A DNA stretch of 64,000 nucleotides from assembly GCF_012276985.1 (NCBI RefSeq), contig NZ_JAAXMM010000001.1, forward strand, positions 434,001 to 498,000, in the 5' to 3' direction. Source of the stretch: Agrobacterium sp. a22-2 (GTDB taxonomy: Bacteria > Pseudomonadota > Alphaproteobacteria > Rhizobiales > Rhizobiaceae). Shown here one piece after another: positions 18,973-28,129 of this stretch. A program made the position numbers and the translations under genes. The notes below the pieces were generated by a model, which was not told the DNA's origin, made no database searches, and saw nothing but the letters and a program-made list of their open reading frames with translations. Each line of letters begins with the position of its first letter. Within the stretch, counting starts at the first letter, position 1.

Positions 18973-20253
18973 ATGTCCCGGAAAACCATTATCCGCGCCG
19001 CTGTGGCGCTTCTGGTTGCGTCTGCAGCCTTCACGACTGCTCCCGCTCATGCAGCCACCGATGCTGCCGCCGTGGTCAAGCATTACGCGGCGCTCGCGCA
19101 GGCAAAATATGAGGATTCTCTGGCAACCGCCAAGGATCTCGACAAGGCCGTCGACGCGCTGATCGCAACGCCCAGCGACGAGACGCTGAAGGCCGCCAAG
19201 GCCGCCTGGATCAAGGCGCGCGTTCCCTACCAGCAGTCGGAGGTTTACCGCTTCGGCAATGCCATCGTTGACGACTGGGAAGGCAAGGTCAATGCCTGGC
19301 CGCTCGACGAAGGTCTGATCGACTATGTCGACCCGGCCTATGGCACCGAAAGCGACAGCAATGCGCTTTATGTTGCAAACGTCATCGCCAACCCCAAGCT
19401 GAAGCTGGCTGGCAAGGAAATCGACGCCACCAAGATCACCCCGGAACTTTTGGGCGAGACGCTGCATGAAGCCGGCGAAGTCGAGTCCAACGTCGCGACC
19501 GGCTACCACGCCATCGAATTCCTGCTGTGGGGCCAGGACCTGAACGGCACCGGCAAGGGCGCCGGCGCGCGTCCCTATACGGATTTCGACACCAAGAATT
19601 GCACCAATGGCAATTGCGACCGCCGCGCCGACTATCTGAAGGCGGCCTCGTCGCTGTTGGTCGCCAATCTCGAGGAAATGGTTGCCGCCTGGCAGCCCTC
19701 AGGCGAAGCCACCAAGACAGTGGAAGCCGACCCGAAGGCCGGCATTGCGGCAATCCTGACCGGCATGGGATCGCTCTCCTACGGCGAACTGGCCGGCGAG
19801 CGCATGAAGCTCGGTGTGCTGCTGCATGATCCGGAAGAGGAGCATGATTGCTTCTCCGACAATACCCATGCCTCGCATTTCAACGATGCGGTCGGCATCG
19901 TCTCGGCCTATACGGGCGAATATACCCGTGTCGACGGCACCAAGCTGACCGGCCCCTCGCTGTCCGAACTGGTGGCGGCAAAAGACGCGGCGCTGGATAC
20001 GGAAATGAAGGCTAAGCTCGGCAAAACGATCGACGCCATGTCGGCCATGGTCAAGCGCGCCGAAACGGTCGAGGCCTATGACCAGATGATCGGCGAAGGC
20101 AATGCCGAGGGCAATGCCACGGTGCAGGCCGCGATCGACGGCCTGATCGACCAGACCAAGACCATCGAGCGCGTCATTGCGTCGCTGGATCTCGGCGCGA
20201 TCGAGCTTGAAGGTTCCGACAGCCTGGATAATCCTAACGCTGTCTTCCAATAA
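18973..20253 (+). CDS. Imelysin-family periplasmic protein (first of two)
   Basis: A 426-aa secreted protein: signal peptide about residues 1-27 (ending APAHA), then an imelysin (peptidase M75-like) domain. The hallmark GxHxxE motif is intact as GYHAIEFLLWGQDLNG. IKARVPYQQSEVYRFGNA is the second conserved block. Imelysin proteins such as IrpA and IcmP are tied to iron acquisition, and protease activity is doubtful. The ATG at 18973 follows agaggagagg. It heads an operon with the di-heme protein, a second imelysin and a DUF1513 protein. Confidence 0.9.
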   Translation: MSRKTIIRAAVALLVASAAFTTAPAHAATDAAAVVKHYAALAQAKYEDSLATAKDLDKAVDALIATPSDETLKAAKAAWIKARVPYQQSEVYRFGNAIVDDWEGKVNAWPLDEGLIDYVDPAYGTESDSNALYVANVIANPKLKLAGKEIDATKITPELLGETLHEAGEVESNVATGYHAIEFLLWGQDLNGTGKGAGARPYTDFDTKNCTNGNCDRRADYLKAASSLLVANLEEMVAAWQPSGEATKTVEADPKAGIAAILTGMGSLSYGELAGERMKLGVLLHDPEEEHDCFSDNTHASHFNDAVGIVSAYTGEYTRVDGTKLTGPSLSELVAAKDAALDTEMKAKLGKTIDAMSAMVKRAETVEAYDQMIGEGNAEGNATVQAAIDGLIDQTKTIERVIASLDLGAIELEGSDSLDNPNAVFQ

Positions 20254-20261
20254 TAAAAGGC

Positions 20262-20287
20262 GGGCCGTCGGATATCTCCGGCGGCCC
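20262..20287 (+). terminator. Hairpin between imelysin and di-heme genes
   Basis: GGGCCGTCGG pairs with CCGGCGGCCC (one G-T wobble) around a short AT loop, right after the imelysin stop. There is no T-run, and the next start codon is only nine bases away. It is therefore more likely an attenuating or mRNA-stabilising hairpin than a full terminator. Confidence 0.45.
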
Positions 20288-20295
20288 GAATTCTC

Positions 20296-21831
20296 ATGAA
20301 TACCCTGTTCCTTCGTCCTGTGCGGCTGGCGCTTCTGCCGGTCCTGTTGTCCCTGATGCCCCTCTTCGCCGTCACCGCCGGCGACACGGGAGGTGAGCGA
20401 GCGGATCTGACGCCGAAGGACAGGAAGCGGGTGGATATGGTCACCCGTCCGGCCAGCGATTTTTCCAAGCCGGAACTTTTCGAGGTGATGCAGGGCGGAG
20501 CCGCAACCTCGACAAACCCGGTCAATGGCGACGCCTTTTCACATTTCTCGGCGAACCTCACCTTTCAGGAAGAAGAGAGCTTCAAGCTCGGCAATGCGCT
20601 GTTTCGCAAGTTCTGGGTGTCTTCCCCTTCCTCCACACAAGCCTCTGACGGACTTGGGCCCCTGTTCAACGCACGGGCCTGCCAGAGCTGTCACCTGAAA
20701 GATGGGCGAGGCCATCCGCCGGAAGGTGGCACCGACTCGACCTCGATGTTCCTGCGGCTGGCGCGGCCGGCGCGCACCGACGCGGAGCGCCAGGCACTGG
20801 CCGATCTGAAGGTCGTCAACTTTCCCGATCCGGTCTATGGCGCGCAATTGCAGGATCTGGCGGTGCCCGGCATGGCTGCCGAAGGGCGGATGGAGATCAC
20901 CTATACGGAGGAGCCGGTCGTGCTGGCCGGCGGCGAAACCGTCAGCCTGCGCAAGCCGCGATATGCGGTCAGCGATCCGCAATATGGCCCGCTCGATCCC
21001 GAGACGGTGCTCTCGCCGCGCATTGCCAACCCTATGCCGGGCCTCGGTCTGGTCGAGGCGATCCATGACAACGATATTCTCGCCAATGCCGACCCGCTGG
21101 ATGAGGATGGAGACGGCATTTCCGGCAAGGTCGCCAAGGCACGCGATCACCGCACCGGCGAGTTGAAGATCGGCCGTTTCGGCTGGAAGGCGCAGAATGC
21201 CTCGGTGCGCGACCAGAGTTCCAGCGCTTTTGCCGGCGATATCGGCATTTCCACGCCTGATGCACCACGACACTGGGGCGACTGTACTCCCGCCCAGGCC
21301 AAATGCCTCGAGATGCCGACCGGCGTGCAAAAGCGTCTCGGCGAGACGGAGGCCCCCGACCCAGTCATGGACCTGGTCACCTTCTATTCGGAAAATCTCG
21401 CTCTGCCGCAGCGCCGCGACACTGGCGATGCCGCGGTCCTCTCCGGCAAGCAACATTTCTACGAGATCGGCTGCATCTCCTGTCACCGGCCGAAATATGT
21501 GACGCGGCGGGATGCGGCGAACAAGGCGCACGCCTTCCAACTGATCTGGCCCTATTCCGACTTTCTCCTGCATGATATGGGAGACGGGTTGGCGGACGGG
21601 CAGCAGGTCGGCCTGGCGGATGGGCGCGAATGGCGCACCGCGCCGCTCTGGGGGATCGGCCTGACCGAAACCGTCAACGGCCACACGTTCTTCCTGCATG
21701 ACGGACGGGCGCGCACTCTGACCGAAGCCATTCTCTGGCACGGTGGGGAAGCGCAAAAGGCCCGCGACGCCTTTGCTGCCCTGCCCTCTGCCGACCGGCA
21801 GTCGCTGATCACATTCCTGGAGTCCCTTTGA
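20296..21831 (+). CDS. Di-heme oxidoreductase family protein (DUF1111)
   Basis: A 511-aa exported c-type cytochrome-like protein. The N-terminus is hydrophobic (LALLPVLLSLMPLFAVTA). Two CxxCH haem sites are present: ACQSCHLKDGRG at about residue 131 and GCISCHRPKY at about residue 395. The GLGPLFNARACQSCH block is the family signature. DUF1111 proteins are predicted periplasmic redox enzymes. Its stop overlaps the next imelysin start (ATGA). Standing between two imelysins suggests a role in reducing or handling periplasmic iron. Confidence 0.9.
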   Translation: MNTLFLRPVRLALLPVLLSLMPLFAVTAGDTGGERADLTPKDRKRVDMVTRPASDFSKPELFEVMQGGAATSTNPVNGDAFSHFSANLTFQEEESFKLGNALFRKFWVSSPSSTQASDGLGPLFNARACQSCHLKDGRGHPPEGGTDSTSMFLRLARPARTDAERQALADLKVVNFPDPVYGAQLQDLAVPGMAAEGRMEITYTEEPVVLAGGETVSLRKPRYAVSDPQYGPLDPETVLSPRIANPMPGLGLVEAIHDNDILANADPLDEDGDGISGKVAKARDHRTGELKIGRFGWKAQNASVRDQSSSAFAGDIGISTPDAPRHWGDCTPAQAKCLEMPTGVQKRLGETEAPDPVMDLVTFYSENLALPQRRDTGDAAVLSGKQHFYEIGCISCHRPKYVTRRDAANKAHAFQLIWPYSDFLLHDMGDGLADGQQVGLADGREWRTAPLWGIGLTETVNGHTFFLHDGRARTLTEAILWHGGEAQKARDAFAALPSADRQSLITFLESL

Positions 21832-22931
21832 TGCGGATCTTGCCTTTTCTCACCTGTTTTCTCGGCCTAGCCTTCAGCGCGGCAGCGCAGGATGCGACCC
21901 TGTCGCCGCCAGCGCTTCACCTGGACGCAGTGCCGGCCGTGCTGGAAAAGGCCGTGGATGGCTTTATTCGCCCCGGCTATCAGCGCTTCCACCGATCGAC
22001 GACAGTCCTGAAGACGACGATGAGCGCCTTGTGCGCCACTCCCTCACCAGAAGCGACCGAGGCCGCCGAGGCTGCGTTCCGGGATACTGTTGCGGCGTGG
22101 TCTAATATCGAAGTGCTGCGTGTCGGCCCTGTCATCGAGGGCAACCGGTTCGAGCGCATCCTGTTTTATCCCGATCGCAAGAGCACCGGCCTTAAGCAGG
22201 TCCAAGCCGCCATTGCCACCAAGGACGAGAGCGCCACGACGGTTGACGGCCTGAAGGACAAGAGCGTCGCCATGCAGGGCCTTGGGGCTCTGGAATTCGT
22301 GCTCTACGGCAGTGGAGCCGACACGCTTGGCCAGGAGGAGAACAGTTATCGCTGCCGCTATGGTGCCGCCATTGCCGGCAACCTCGAACGCCTGGCTGAA
22401 GAATTGAACGAGGAATGGGACCGGACCGGCGGCATCCAGGAGGCGTGGAAGCATCCCGGCCCCGACAATCCGGAATTCCGGGACGGTCGCGAGGCGATTA
22501 CCGCCCTGCTCGGCATTCTGGTGCACGGCGCCGAAGCGGTGCGCGACCAGCGCATCGAGACCTTCTACAAGGGCGAGGAAAAGAACACCTTTCCACGCCA
22601 GGCGATCTACTGGCGATCCGGCCTGACCTTCGTTTCGGTCGCCGACAATCTGGAGGGGGTACGCGCCCTGATGCACCAGTCCGACATGGTGTCGCTCTTA
22701 AATGACGACGTGCGCTCGGTGGTTTCCTCGATCGATTTCGTAGCGAAATCCCTGATCCGCGTGGCCCGCAACGTTTCACCCGATGTCGAATTGGCCGTCA
22801 CGGACACCAAGGAGCGCTCCAAGCTCGATTTCCTGCTGCTGAACGGCAAGGACCTGATCGTGCGCCTCAACGACGGCTATGGCGGCGCCATCGGCCTTGG
22901 CGCGGGCTTTTCCTTCTCCGACGGAGACTGA
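21831..22931 (+). CDS. Imelysin-family protein (second), motif altered
   Basis: A 366-aa exported protein with signal peptide MRILPFLTCFLGLAFSAAAQ. It has the imelysin fold features WSNIEVLRVGPVIEGNRFER and LGALEFVLYG. At the site of the GxHxxE motif it reads GLGALE, so the histidine is replaced by glycine. This suggests a structural or binding role different from the first imelysin. It starts inside the stop of the di-heme gene and ends five bases before the DUF1513 start. Confidence 0.85.
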   Translation: MRILPFLTCFLGLAFSAAAQDATLSPPALHLDAVPAVLEKAVDGFIRPGYQRFHRSTTVLKTTMSALCATPSPEATEAAEAAFRDTVAAWSNIEVLRVGPVIEGNRFERILFYPDRKSTGLKQVQAAIATKDESATTVDGLKDKSVAMQGLGALEFVLYGSGADTLGQEENSYRCRYGAAIAGNLERLAEELNEEWDRTGGIQEAWKHPGPDNPEFRDGREAITALLGILVHGAEAVRDQRIETFYKGEEKNTFPRQAIYWRSGLTFVSVADNLEGVRALMHQSDMVSLLNDDVRSVVSSIDFVAKSLIRVARNVSPDVELAVTDTKERSKLDFLLLNGKDLIVRLNDGYGGAIGLGAGFSFSDGD

Positions 22932-22935
22932 TGCC

Positions 22936-24024
22936 ATGCCACGCAGCGCGCTGATCGACCGGCGTGATTTCCTGAAAGCCGCCGGCGTCGGATTTCTGGC
23001 CAGCCTGACGCCGCGATCCGGGGCTGCCCTTGAGCGGACCGACGCCGTCTATGCCTCGGGTCTGCGCGAACCCGACGGATACTATGGGGTGGGGCTGATC
23101 AACGAACGTGGCGAAATCCTCGCCCAAATCGACCTTCCCGACCGCGCCCATGGCCTGAGCTTTGACGCCGCCAGCGGTCGGGCGGTGGCCTTTGCCCGCC
23201 GGCCCGGAACCTTTGCCGTGGTCTTCGACCCAAAGGGCCGGTCCGAGCCGGTGATCATCGCGACGCCGGCCGGCCGGCATTTCTACGGGCATGGCCATTT
23301 CTCGCCGGATGGCCGCCTGCTCTATGCCAGCGAAAACGATTTCGACGGCAATCGCGGCATGATCGGTCTCTACGATGCACAGGCCGGGTTCCAGCGCATC
23401 GGCGAATTCGACGCCCATGGTGTCGGCACCCACGACATGTCGGTGAGCGATGACGGGCAGACCCTGATCATCGCCAATGGCGGCATCGAAACCCATCCTG
23501 ATTTCGGCCGCACCAAACTCAATCTCGACCGGATGGAACCCTCGCTGGTACTGCTGGATGCCCGGAACGGCGCGCTCATCGAGCGGCATGGGCTGCCGGC
23601 CGAACTGCGACGACTGTCGACACGCCACATCGACACCGCCGCCGATGGCCGGATCTGGTTTGCCTGCCAGTATGAAGGGCCGCGCAACGACCTGCCGCCA
23701 CTGGTCGGACATTTCGCCAAGGGCGAAGACCTGACCTTCGTGCCGCTGCCCGACGACATCACCACGGGCCTTGCCAATTATGTCGGGGCTATTGCCGTCA
23801 ACCGGCAGGACGGCTTGGTTGGTATCACCTCGCCGAAGGGTGGGCTTGCGGTGACGCTTGACGGGCGAACCGGCGCCGTACTGGGCCAAGAGGCGGTGGT
23901 CGATGCGGCCGGGATCGCTCCGGCGCAGGACGGCTTCGCGGTATCCTCCTATGGCGGTCGCTTTCTTCAGACCCGTAGCGATGTCGCCTTTGACCAGCAC
24001 ATCGTTCTGCTGGCAAAAGCATAA
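22936..24024 (+). CDS. DUF1513 beta-propeller-like protein, Tat-exported
   Basis: A 362-aa protein with a twin-arginine signal: DRRDFLKAAGVGFLASL near residues 8-24. The mature part carries repeats such as HGLSFDAASGRAVAFARRPG, HGHFSPDGRLLYASENDF and GTHDMSVSDDGQTLIIANGG, typical of DUF1513 and of a beta-propeller. The start at 22936 puts the Tat motif at the right distance. It is the last gene of the imelysin operon; the Tat route implies folding with a cofactor before export. Confidence 0.88.
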   Translation: MPRSALIDRRDFLKAAGVGFLASLTPRSGAALERTDAVYASGLREPDGYYGVGLINERGEILAQIDLPDRAHGLSFDAASGRAVAFARRPGTFAVVFDPKGRSEPVIIATPAGRHFYGHGHFSPDGRLLYASENDFDGNRGMIGLYDAQAGFQRIGEFDAHGVGTHDMSVSDDGQTLIIANGGIETHPDFGRTKLNLDRMEPSLVLLDARNGALIERHGLPAELRRLSTRHIDTAADGRIWFACQYEGPRNDLPPLVGHFAKGEDLTFVPLPDDITTGLANYVGAIAVNRQDGLVGITSPKGGLAVTLDGRTGAVLGQEAVVDAAGIAPAQDGFAVSSYGGRFLQTRSDVAFDQHIVLLAKA

Positions 24025-24064
24025 AACGCCTTGGCTTTCTGCAAAACGGCCCTACCTTGCCCCA

Positions 24065-24517
24065 ATGCGCAATGTCATGGTCTACACCGTCTTCGTCGTG
24101 CTCGTTACCGGCATGGGCCTGCTCTCGGGCCTCACCAACATTCCAGGCGATTGGTATCAATCCCTGCAAAAGCCATGGTTTAACCCGCCAGCCTGGGTTT
24201 TCGGGCCGGCCTGGACCGTGCTCTATGTGCTGATCGGCCTTGCAGGTGCGCGGATCTGGCTAAAGGCGCCGTCCTCCATCGCCATGCAGATCTGGTTTGC
24301 ACAATGGGCGCTCAACCTGCTCTGGTCGCCGTTCTTCTTCGGGCTGGAAAGTCCGGCGCTTGGCCTGGCGGTCATCCTGCCGATGCTGGCAATGATCCTC
24401 GTCTTCATCGTCAAGGCCCGGCGGATCGACCAGATGGCGGCGCTGCTGTTCGTGCCCTATGCCGGCTGGGTCGCCTTCGCGACCATGCTGAACACGGCAA
24501 TCTTCATGCTCAATTGA
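24065..24517 (+). CDS. tspO: TspO/MBR family tryptophan-rich sensory protein
   Basis: A 150-aa membrane protein with five hydrophobic helices, rich in aromatic residues: WYQSLQKPWFNPPAWVFGPA is the TspO signature, followed by WTVLYVLIGLAGARIW and WALNLLWSPFFF. The start at 24065 places the first helix at the N-terminus. TspO binds porphyrins and modulates tetrapyrrole or stress responses. It follows the imelysin operon by 40 bases, so a shared transcript is possible. Confidence 0.92.
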   Translation: MRNVMVYTVFVVLVTGMGLLSGLTNIPGDWYQSLQKPWFNPPAWVFGPAWTVLYVLIGLAGARIWLKAPSSIAMQIWFAQWALNLLWSPFFFGLESPALGLAVILPMLAMILVFIVKARRIDQMAALLFVPYAGWVAFATMLNTAIFMLN

Positions 24518-24587
24518 ATTATCCGCGCCGCCTGCTTGCCGAAGCTTGAGCGGCATGCCAATTTCCCGCTGACAGAGGGAAGCAGGC

Positions 24588-25037
24588 ATGAACGAGAGCA
24601 GTTACGGGGATTTTCACGAGCGGATTCGACAGAGTTTTGCGCGCCAGGGCGCCATGCAGACGATCGGGGCTGAACTCACAAGAGTGAGCCAGAGCGTCGT
24701 GGAAATCGAGCTGGCCTTCGACATGAAACTCACACAGCAGCATGGCATCCTGCATGCGGGCGTGATTTCCGCGGCCCTCGATACCGCCTGCAGCTATGCC
24801 GCCTACACGGTGATCGAACCCGAGGCATCGCTGTTGACGATCGAGTTCAAGGTCAACCTCATGTCGCCGGGCCGCGGCGAGCGATTTCTGTTTCGCGGCG
24901 AAATCACCAAGCCGGGATCCACCATCATCGTTGCCGATGGGCGCGGCTATGCGATCAGCGATGGGCCGGCAAAGCTCATTGCTTCCATGACGAGCACGAT
25001 GATGGTCATACGCGGACGAGAAGGCATTAGCGGATGA
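24588..25037 (+). CDS. PaaI-family hotdog-fold thioesterase
   Basis: A 149-aa hotdog thioesterase. QQHGILHAGVISAALDTACSY contains the HGG-like catalytic turn (HAG here), followed by LTIEFKVNLMSPGRGERFL. Such enzymes hydrolyse acyl- or aryl-CoA thioesters. The final codons overlap the next gene by four bases, so the two are translationally coupled. Confidence 0.87.
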   Translation: MNESSYGDFHERIRQSFARQGAMQTIGAELTRVSQSVVEIELAFDMKLTQQHGILHAGVISAALDTACSYAAYTVIEPEASLLTIEFKVNLMSPGRGERFLFRGEITKPGSTIIVADGRGYAISDGPAKLIASMTSTMMVIRGREGISG

Positions 25038-25672
25038 AATTCGAACTGAAATCGGTCTCGGGGAAATCCATCCTGTTCATCATGGCGGTGGATGCCGAAT
25101 ACGGCACCTTCCTGCGCTCGCGCATCGCGCCGCTGATCACCGGCGTCGGCCCGATCGAGGCGGCGGTAACGGTGACGCGGACGCTGTCCCAGCTCGAGAC
25201 GGAAGACGAGCTGCCGGATCTGGTCGTGTCGCTCGGCTCGGCCGGTTCCAGTCGGCTGGAGCAGACCGAAGTCTACCAGGTCTCCTCGGTTTCCTATCGG
25301 GACATGGATGCCTCTCCGCTCGGCTTCGAGAAGGGCCGCACGCCGTTTCTCGATCTGCCGGCAGCGATTGAACTGCCGCTGCGCATTCCCGGCATTCCCG
25401 ATGCGAGCCTTTCGACCGGCGCCAACATCATCTCGGGCAAGGCCTATGAGGCCATCGATGCCGATATGGTAGACATGGAGACCTTTGCGGTGCTGCGCGC
25501 CTGTCAGATGCACCGCCTGCCGCTGATCGGCCTCAGGGGCATTTCCGACGGCCGGAGCGAGCTCAACCATATCGACGACTGGAAGGAATATCTGCACGTC
25601 GTCGACCGCAAGTTGTCCTTTGCCGTCGACAATCTCTTCACCGCCCTTGAAGACGGCGTTTTCTGGTTCTGA
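25034..25672 (+). CDS. 5'-Methylthioadenosine/S-adenosylhomocysteine nucleosidase-like
   Basis: A 212-aa purine-nucleosidase-family protein. ILFIMAVDAEYGTFLR at the start, TGVGPIEAAVTVTRTL, VVSLGSAGSS, the nucleoside-binding DMVDMETFAVLRACQM and the catalytic LRGISDG segment all fit the MTA/SAH nucleosidase group. It cleaves adenine from MTA or SAH and salvages sulphur and purine. It overlaps the thioesterase gene by four bases. Confidence 0.88.
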   Translation: MKFELKSVSGKSILFIMAVDAEYGTFLRSRIAPLITGVGPIEAAVTVTRTLSQLETEDELPDLVVSLGSAGSSRLEQTEVYQVSSVSYRDMDASPLGFEKGRTPFLDLPAAIELPLRIPGIPDASLSTGANIISGKAYEAIDADMVDMETFAVLRACQMHRLPLIGLRGISDGRSELNHIDDWKEYLHVVDRKLSFAVDNLFTALEDGVFWF

Positions 25673-25755
25673 TCTTCTTAACGGTCCGGCTGAAATTATT
25701 GCACCGGTACAATTCTGAGATTGCCAGAACGGGCACTTTTCATTAAAGGCTCGTC

Positions 25756-27318
25756 ATGACCCAGACAGCTCTTCCAGACAGTGTTCTCATCATCGATTTC
25801 GGCAGCCAGGTGACGCAGCTGATCGCCCGGCGCGTTCGCGAATCCGGCGTTTATTGCGAGATCGTCCCCTTCCAGTCCGCCGAAGAGGGGTATCATCGGC
25901 TGAAGCCGAAGGCGATTATCCTGTCCGGGAGCCCGGCCTCGACGCTCGAAGACGGCAGCCCGCGCGCACCGCAGATCATTTTCGACAGCGGCGTGCCGGT
26001 GTTCGGCATCTGCTACGGCCAGCAGACCATCTGCGCGCAGCTGGGCGGCAAGGTCGAGGGCGGCCATCACCGCGAATTCGGCCGGGCCTTCCTGGAAATC
26101 GAGGAAGAATGCGCGCTGTTTGAAGGGCTGTGGTCCGTCGGTTCGCGCCACCAGGTCTGGATGTCCCATGGCGACCGCGTCACCGCCATCCCGCCAGGCT
26201 TCAAGGTGCTCGCCACCTCGTCCAACGCGCCCTTCGCCTTTATCGCCGACGAATCCCGCAAATATTACGCCGTGCAGTTCCATCCGGAAGTGGTGCACAC
26301 GCCGGACGGCGCCAAGCTGATCGCCAATTTTGTCCACAATGTCGCCGGCATCAAGGGCGACTGGACGATGTCGGCCTATCGCGCCAAGGCCGTCCAGGCG
26401 ATCCGTGACCAGGTCGGCGACAAGCGCGTCATCTGCGCATTGTCGGGCGGCGTGGATAGTTCCGTGGCGGCGCTGCTGATCCATGAAGCGGTCGGCGACC
26501 AACTGACCTGCATCCTTGTCGACCACGGCCTGATGCGCAAGAACGAGGCGGCCGATGTGGTCGCCATGTTCCAACAGCACTACAATCTGCACCTGATCCA
26601 TGTCGATGCGATCGATCGCTTCGTCGGCGAGCTGGAAGGCGTGTCCGACCCGGAAACCAAGCGCAAGATCATCGGCCGCCTGTTCATCGAAACCTTCGAG
26701 GACGAGGCCAAGAAGCTTGGCGGCGCCGATTTTCTCGGCCAGGGCACGCTCTATCCCGACGTCATCGAAAGCGTCTCGTTTACCGGCGGCCCTTCGGTCA
26801 CCATCAAGTCGCACCACAATGTCGGCGGGTTGCCGGAACGCATGAACATGCAGCTCGTCGAGCCGCTGCGCGAACTGTTCAAGGACGAGGTCCGCGTTCT
26901 CGGCAAGGAACTGGGTCTTCCCGACAGCTTCATCGGCCGCCATCCCTTCCCGGGTCCGGGCCTCGCCATCCGCTGCCCGGGCGGCGTGACCCGCGAAAAG
27001 CTCGACATCCTGCGCGAAGCCGATGCCATCTATCTCGACGAAATCCGCAAGGCCGGGCTTTACGATGCCATCTGGCAGGCCTTTGCCGTGCTGCTGCCGG
27101 TGCAGACCGTCGGCGTGATGGGCGATGGCCGCACCTATGAATTCGTCTGCGCGCTACGCGCCGTCACCTCGGTCGACGGCATGACGGCGGATTTCTACCA
27201 TTACGACATGGAATTCCTCGGCCGCGCCGCGACCCGCATCATCAACGAAGTCCGCGGCATCAACCGCGTTGTGTATGACGTGACGAGCAAGCCGCCGGGC
27301 ACAATCGAGTGGGAATGA
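25756..27318 (+). CDS. guaA: GMP synthase (glutamine-hydrolysing)
   Basis: A 520-aa enzyme. The N-terminal class I glutamine amidotransferase has the catalytic cysteine in FGICYGQQT and the histidine in [10 protein letters not shown]. The ATP-pyrophosphatase domain has the P-motif [14 protein letters not shown]. The C-terminal dimer domain ends [15 protein letters not shown]. It converts XMP to GMP. The 3' end of guaA is a known integration site for genomic islands, and a truncated integrase begins about 300 bases after it. Confidence 0.97.
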   Translation: MTQTALPDSVLIIDFGSQVTQLIARRVRESGVYCEIVPFQSAEEGYHRLKPKAIILSGSPASTLEDGSPRAPQIIFDSGVPVFGICYGQQTICAQLGGKVEGGHHREFGRAFLEIEEECALFEGLWSVGSRHQVWMSHGDRVTAIPPGFKVLATSSNAPFAFIADESRKYYAVQFHPEVVHTPDGAKLIANFVHNVAGIKGDWTMSAYRAKAVQAIRDQVGDKRVICALSGGVDSSVAALLIHEAVGDQLTCILVDHGLMRKNEAADVVAMFQQHYNLHLIHVDAIDRFVGELEGVSDPETKRKIIGRLFIETFEDEAKKLGGADFLGQGTLYPDVIESVSFTGGPSVTIKSHHNVGGLPERMNMQLVEPLRELFKDEVRVLGKELGLPDSFIGRHPFPGPGLAIRCPGGVTREKLDILREADAIYLDEIRKAGLYDAIWQAFAVLLPVQTVGVMGDGRTYEFVCALRAVTSVDGMTADFYHYDMEFLGRAATRIINEVRGINRVVYDVTSKPPGTIEWE

Positions 27319-27479
27319 TTCAGGCCTATCCAAACGCCACCGAATTTACGCTGCGATACGACATAACGCACTGAAAACAATAAATTCCTCCTATGCCTAT
27401 CGACATCTATCGGTGGGCATAGATGGCATTTGGCGGCCTCGCTGACGGGCCTCGCCCCCATTGATCAACGGGAAAAACG

Positions 27480-27592
27480 AAAGTACCGTCAAGAGTAATG
27501 AGGCTTGTGACGGTACTTTTTTCGATATAAGACGCTGAAGTATAAGCGTTTTCTACGCCATCGGCCTCCAAAAACCGCGTGACGGTACTTTT
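27480..27592. repeat. Three copies of a 14-bp site (gtgacggtactttt) before the integrase
   Basis: gtgacggtactttt occurs at 27507-27520 and 27579-27592 in the same direction, 72 bases apart. An inverted copy, aaagtaccgtca (12 of 14 bases), is at 27480-27491. All lie in the guaA-integrase spacer. Short repeated sites beside an integrase gene are typical arm-type binding sites for tyrosine recombinases. The remainder of the 294-base spacer has no gene. Confidence 0.7.
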
Positions 27593-27612
27593 CCGCGAGG
27601 AGACCCGAAATA

Positions 27613-28017
27613 TTGACCGACGCAGCACTTAAGTGCTTGAAACAAAAAGCCAAAATGTACAAGGTATCTGATCGTGACGGCATGTATGTGCGCGTCGCGC
27701 CGTCGGGTGCCATCTCGTTCAGGCTCGACTATCGGCTGAACGGCAGGCGGGAGACTGTCTATCTCGGCAGATATGCTCGTGACGGAATATCGCTCGCCAG
27801 GGCTCGCGAGTTATGCATCGATGCGCGCCGGGCAATCGCCGAGGGGCGGTCCCCCGCCATCGAGAAGCAGCGGGAGAAGCGCCGGAACAAGGAAGCAAAG
27901 AGCTTCGGCCAGTTCGGCGAGAAATGGCTGACCAACGCAACGATGGCCGACAGCACGCGCGCGATGCGTCGTTCCATCTTCGAACGCGAACTCATGCCCG
28001 TCTGGCGGAACCGATGA
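27613..28017 (+). pseudogene. Truncated P4-like tyrosine integrase
   Basis: 134 residues with the N-terminal arm-binding (DUF4102) domain of P4-type integrases: YKVSDRDGMYVRVAPSGA, FRLDYRLNGRRETVYLGRYA, ISLARARELCIDARRAIAEG. The frame then reaches the start of the core-binding domain (FGQFGEKWLTNATM) and stops. The catalytic domain with its R-H-R-Y residues is absent from the window. The start is a TTG preceded by gaggag. Intact relatives are about 400 aa. The location fits a guaA-targeting island that has lost its integrase. Confidence 0.82.
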
Positions 28018-28129
28018 TAGAGCCATACGGCATGGGCAATGATCTCAGCGGGAAAACGGTGGTGTCTGAAGTGGGCGAGAGGGGCTCTCGGTCATGAAAA
28101 CCCGATATCAAGTCAATTCGAACAGGCGG

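Noticed and set aside
20539..21756. 405-codon minus-strand frame
   Set aside because: Antisense to the di-heme protein, whose two CxxCH sites are convincing.
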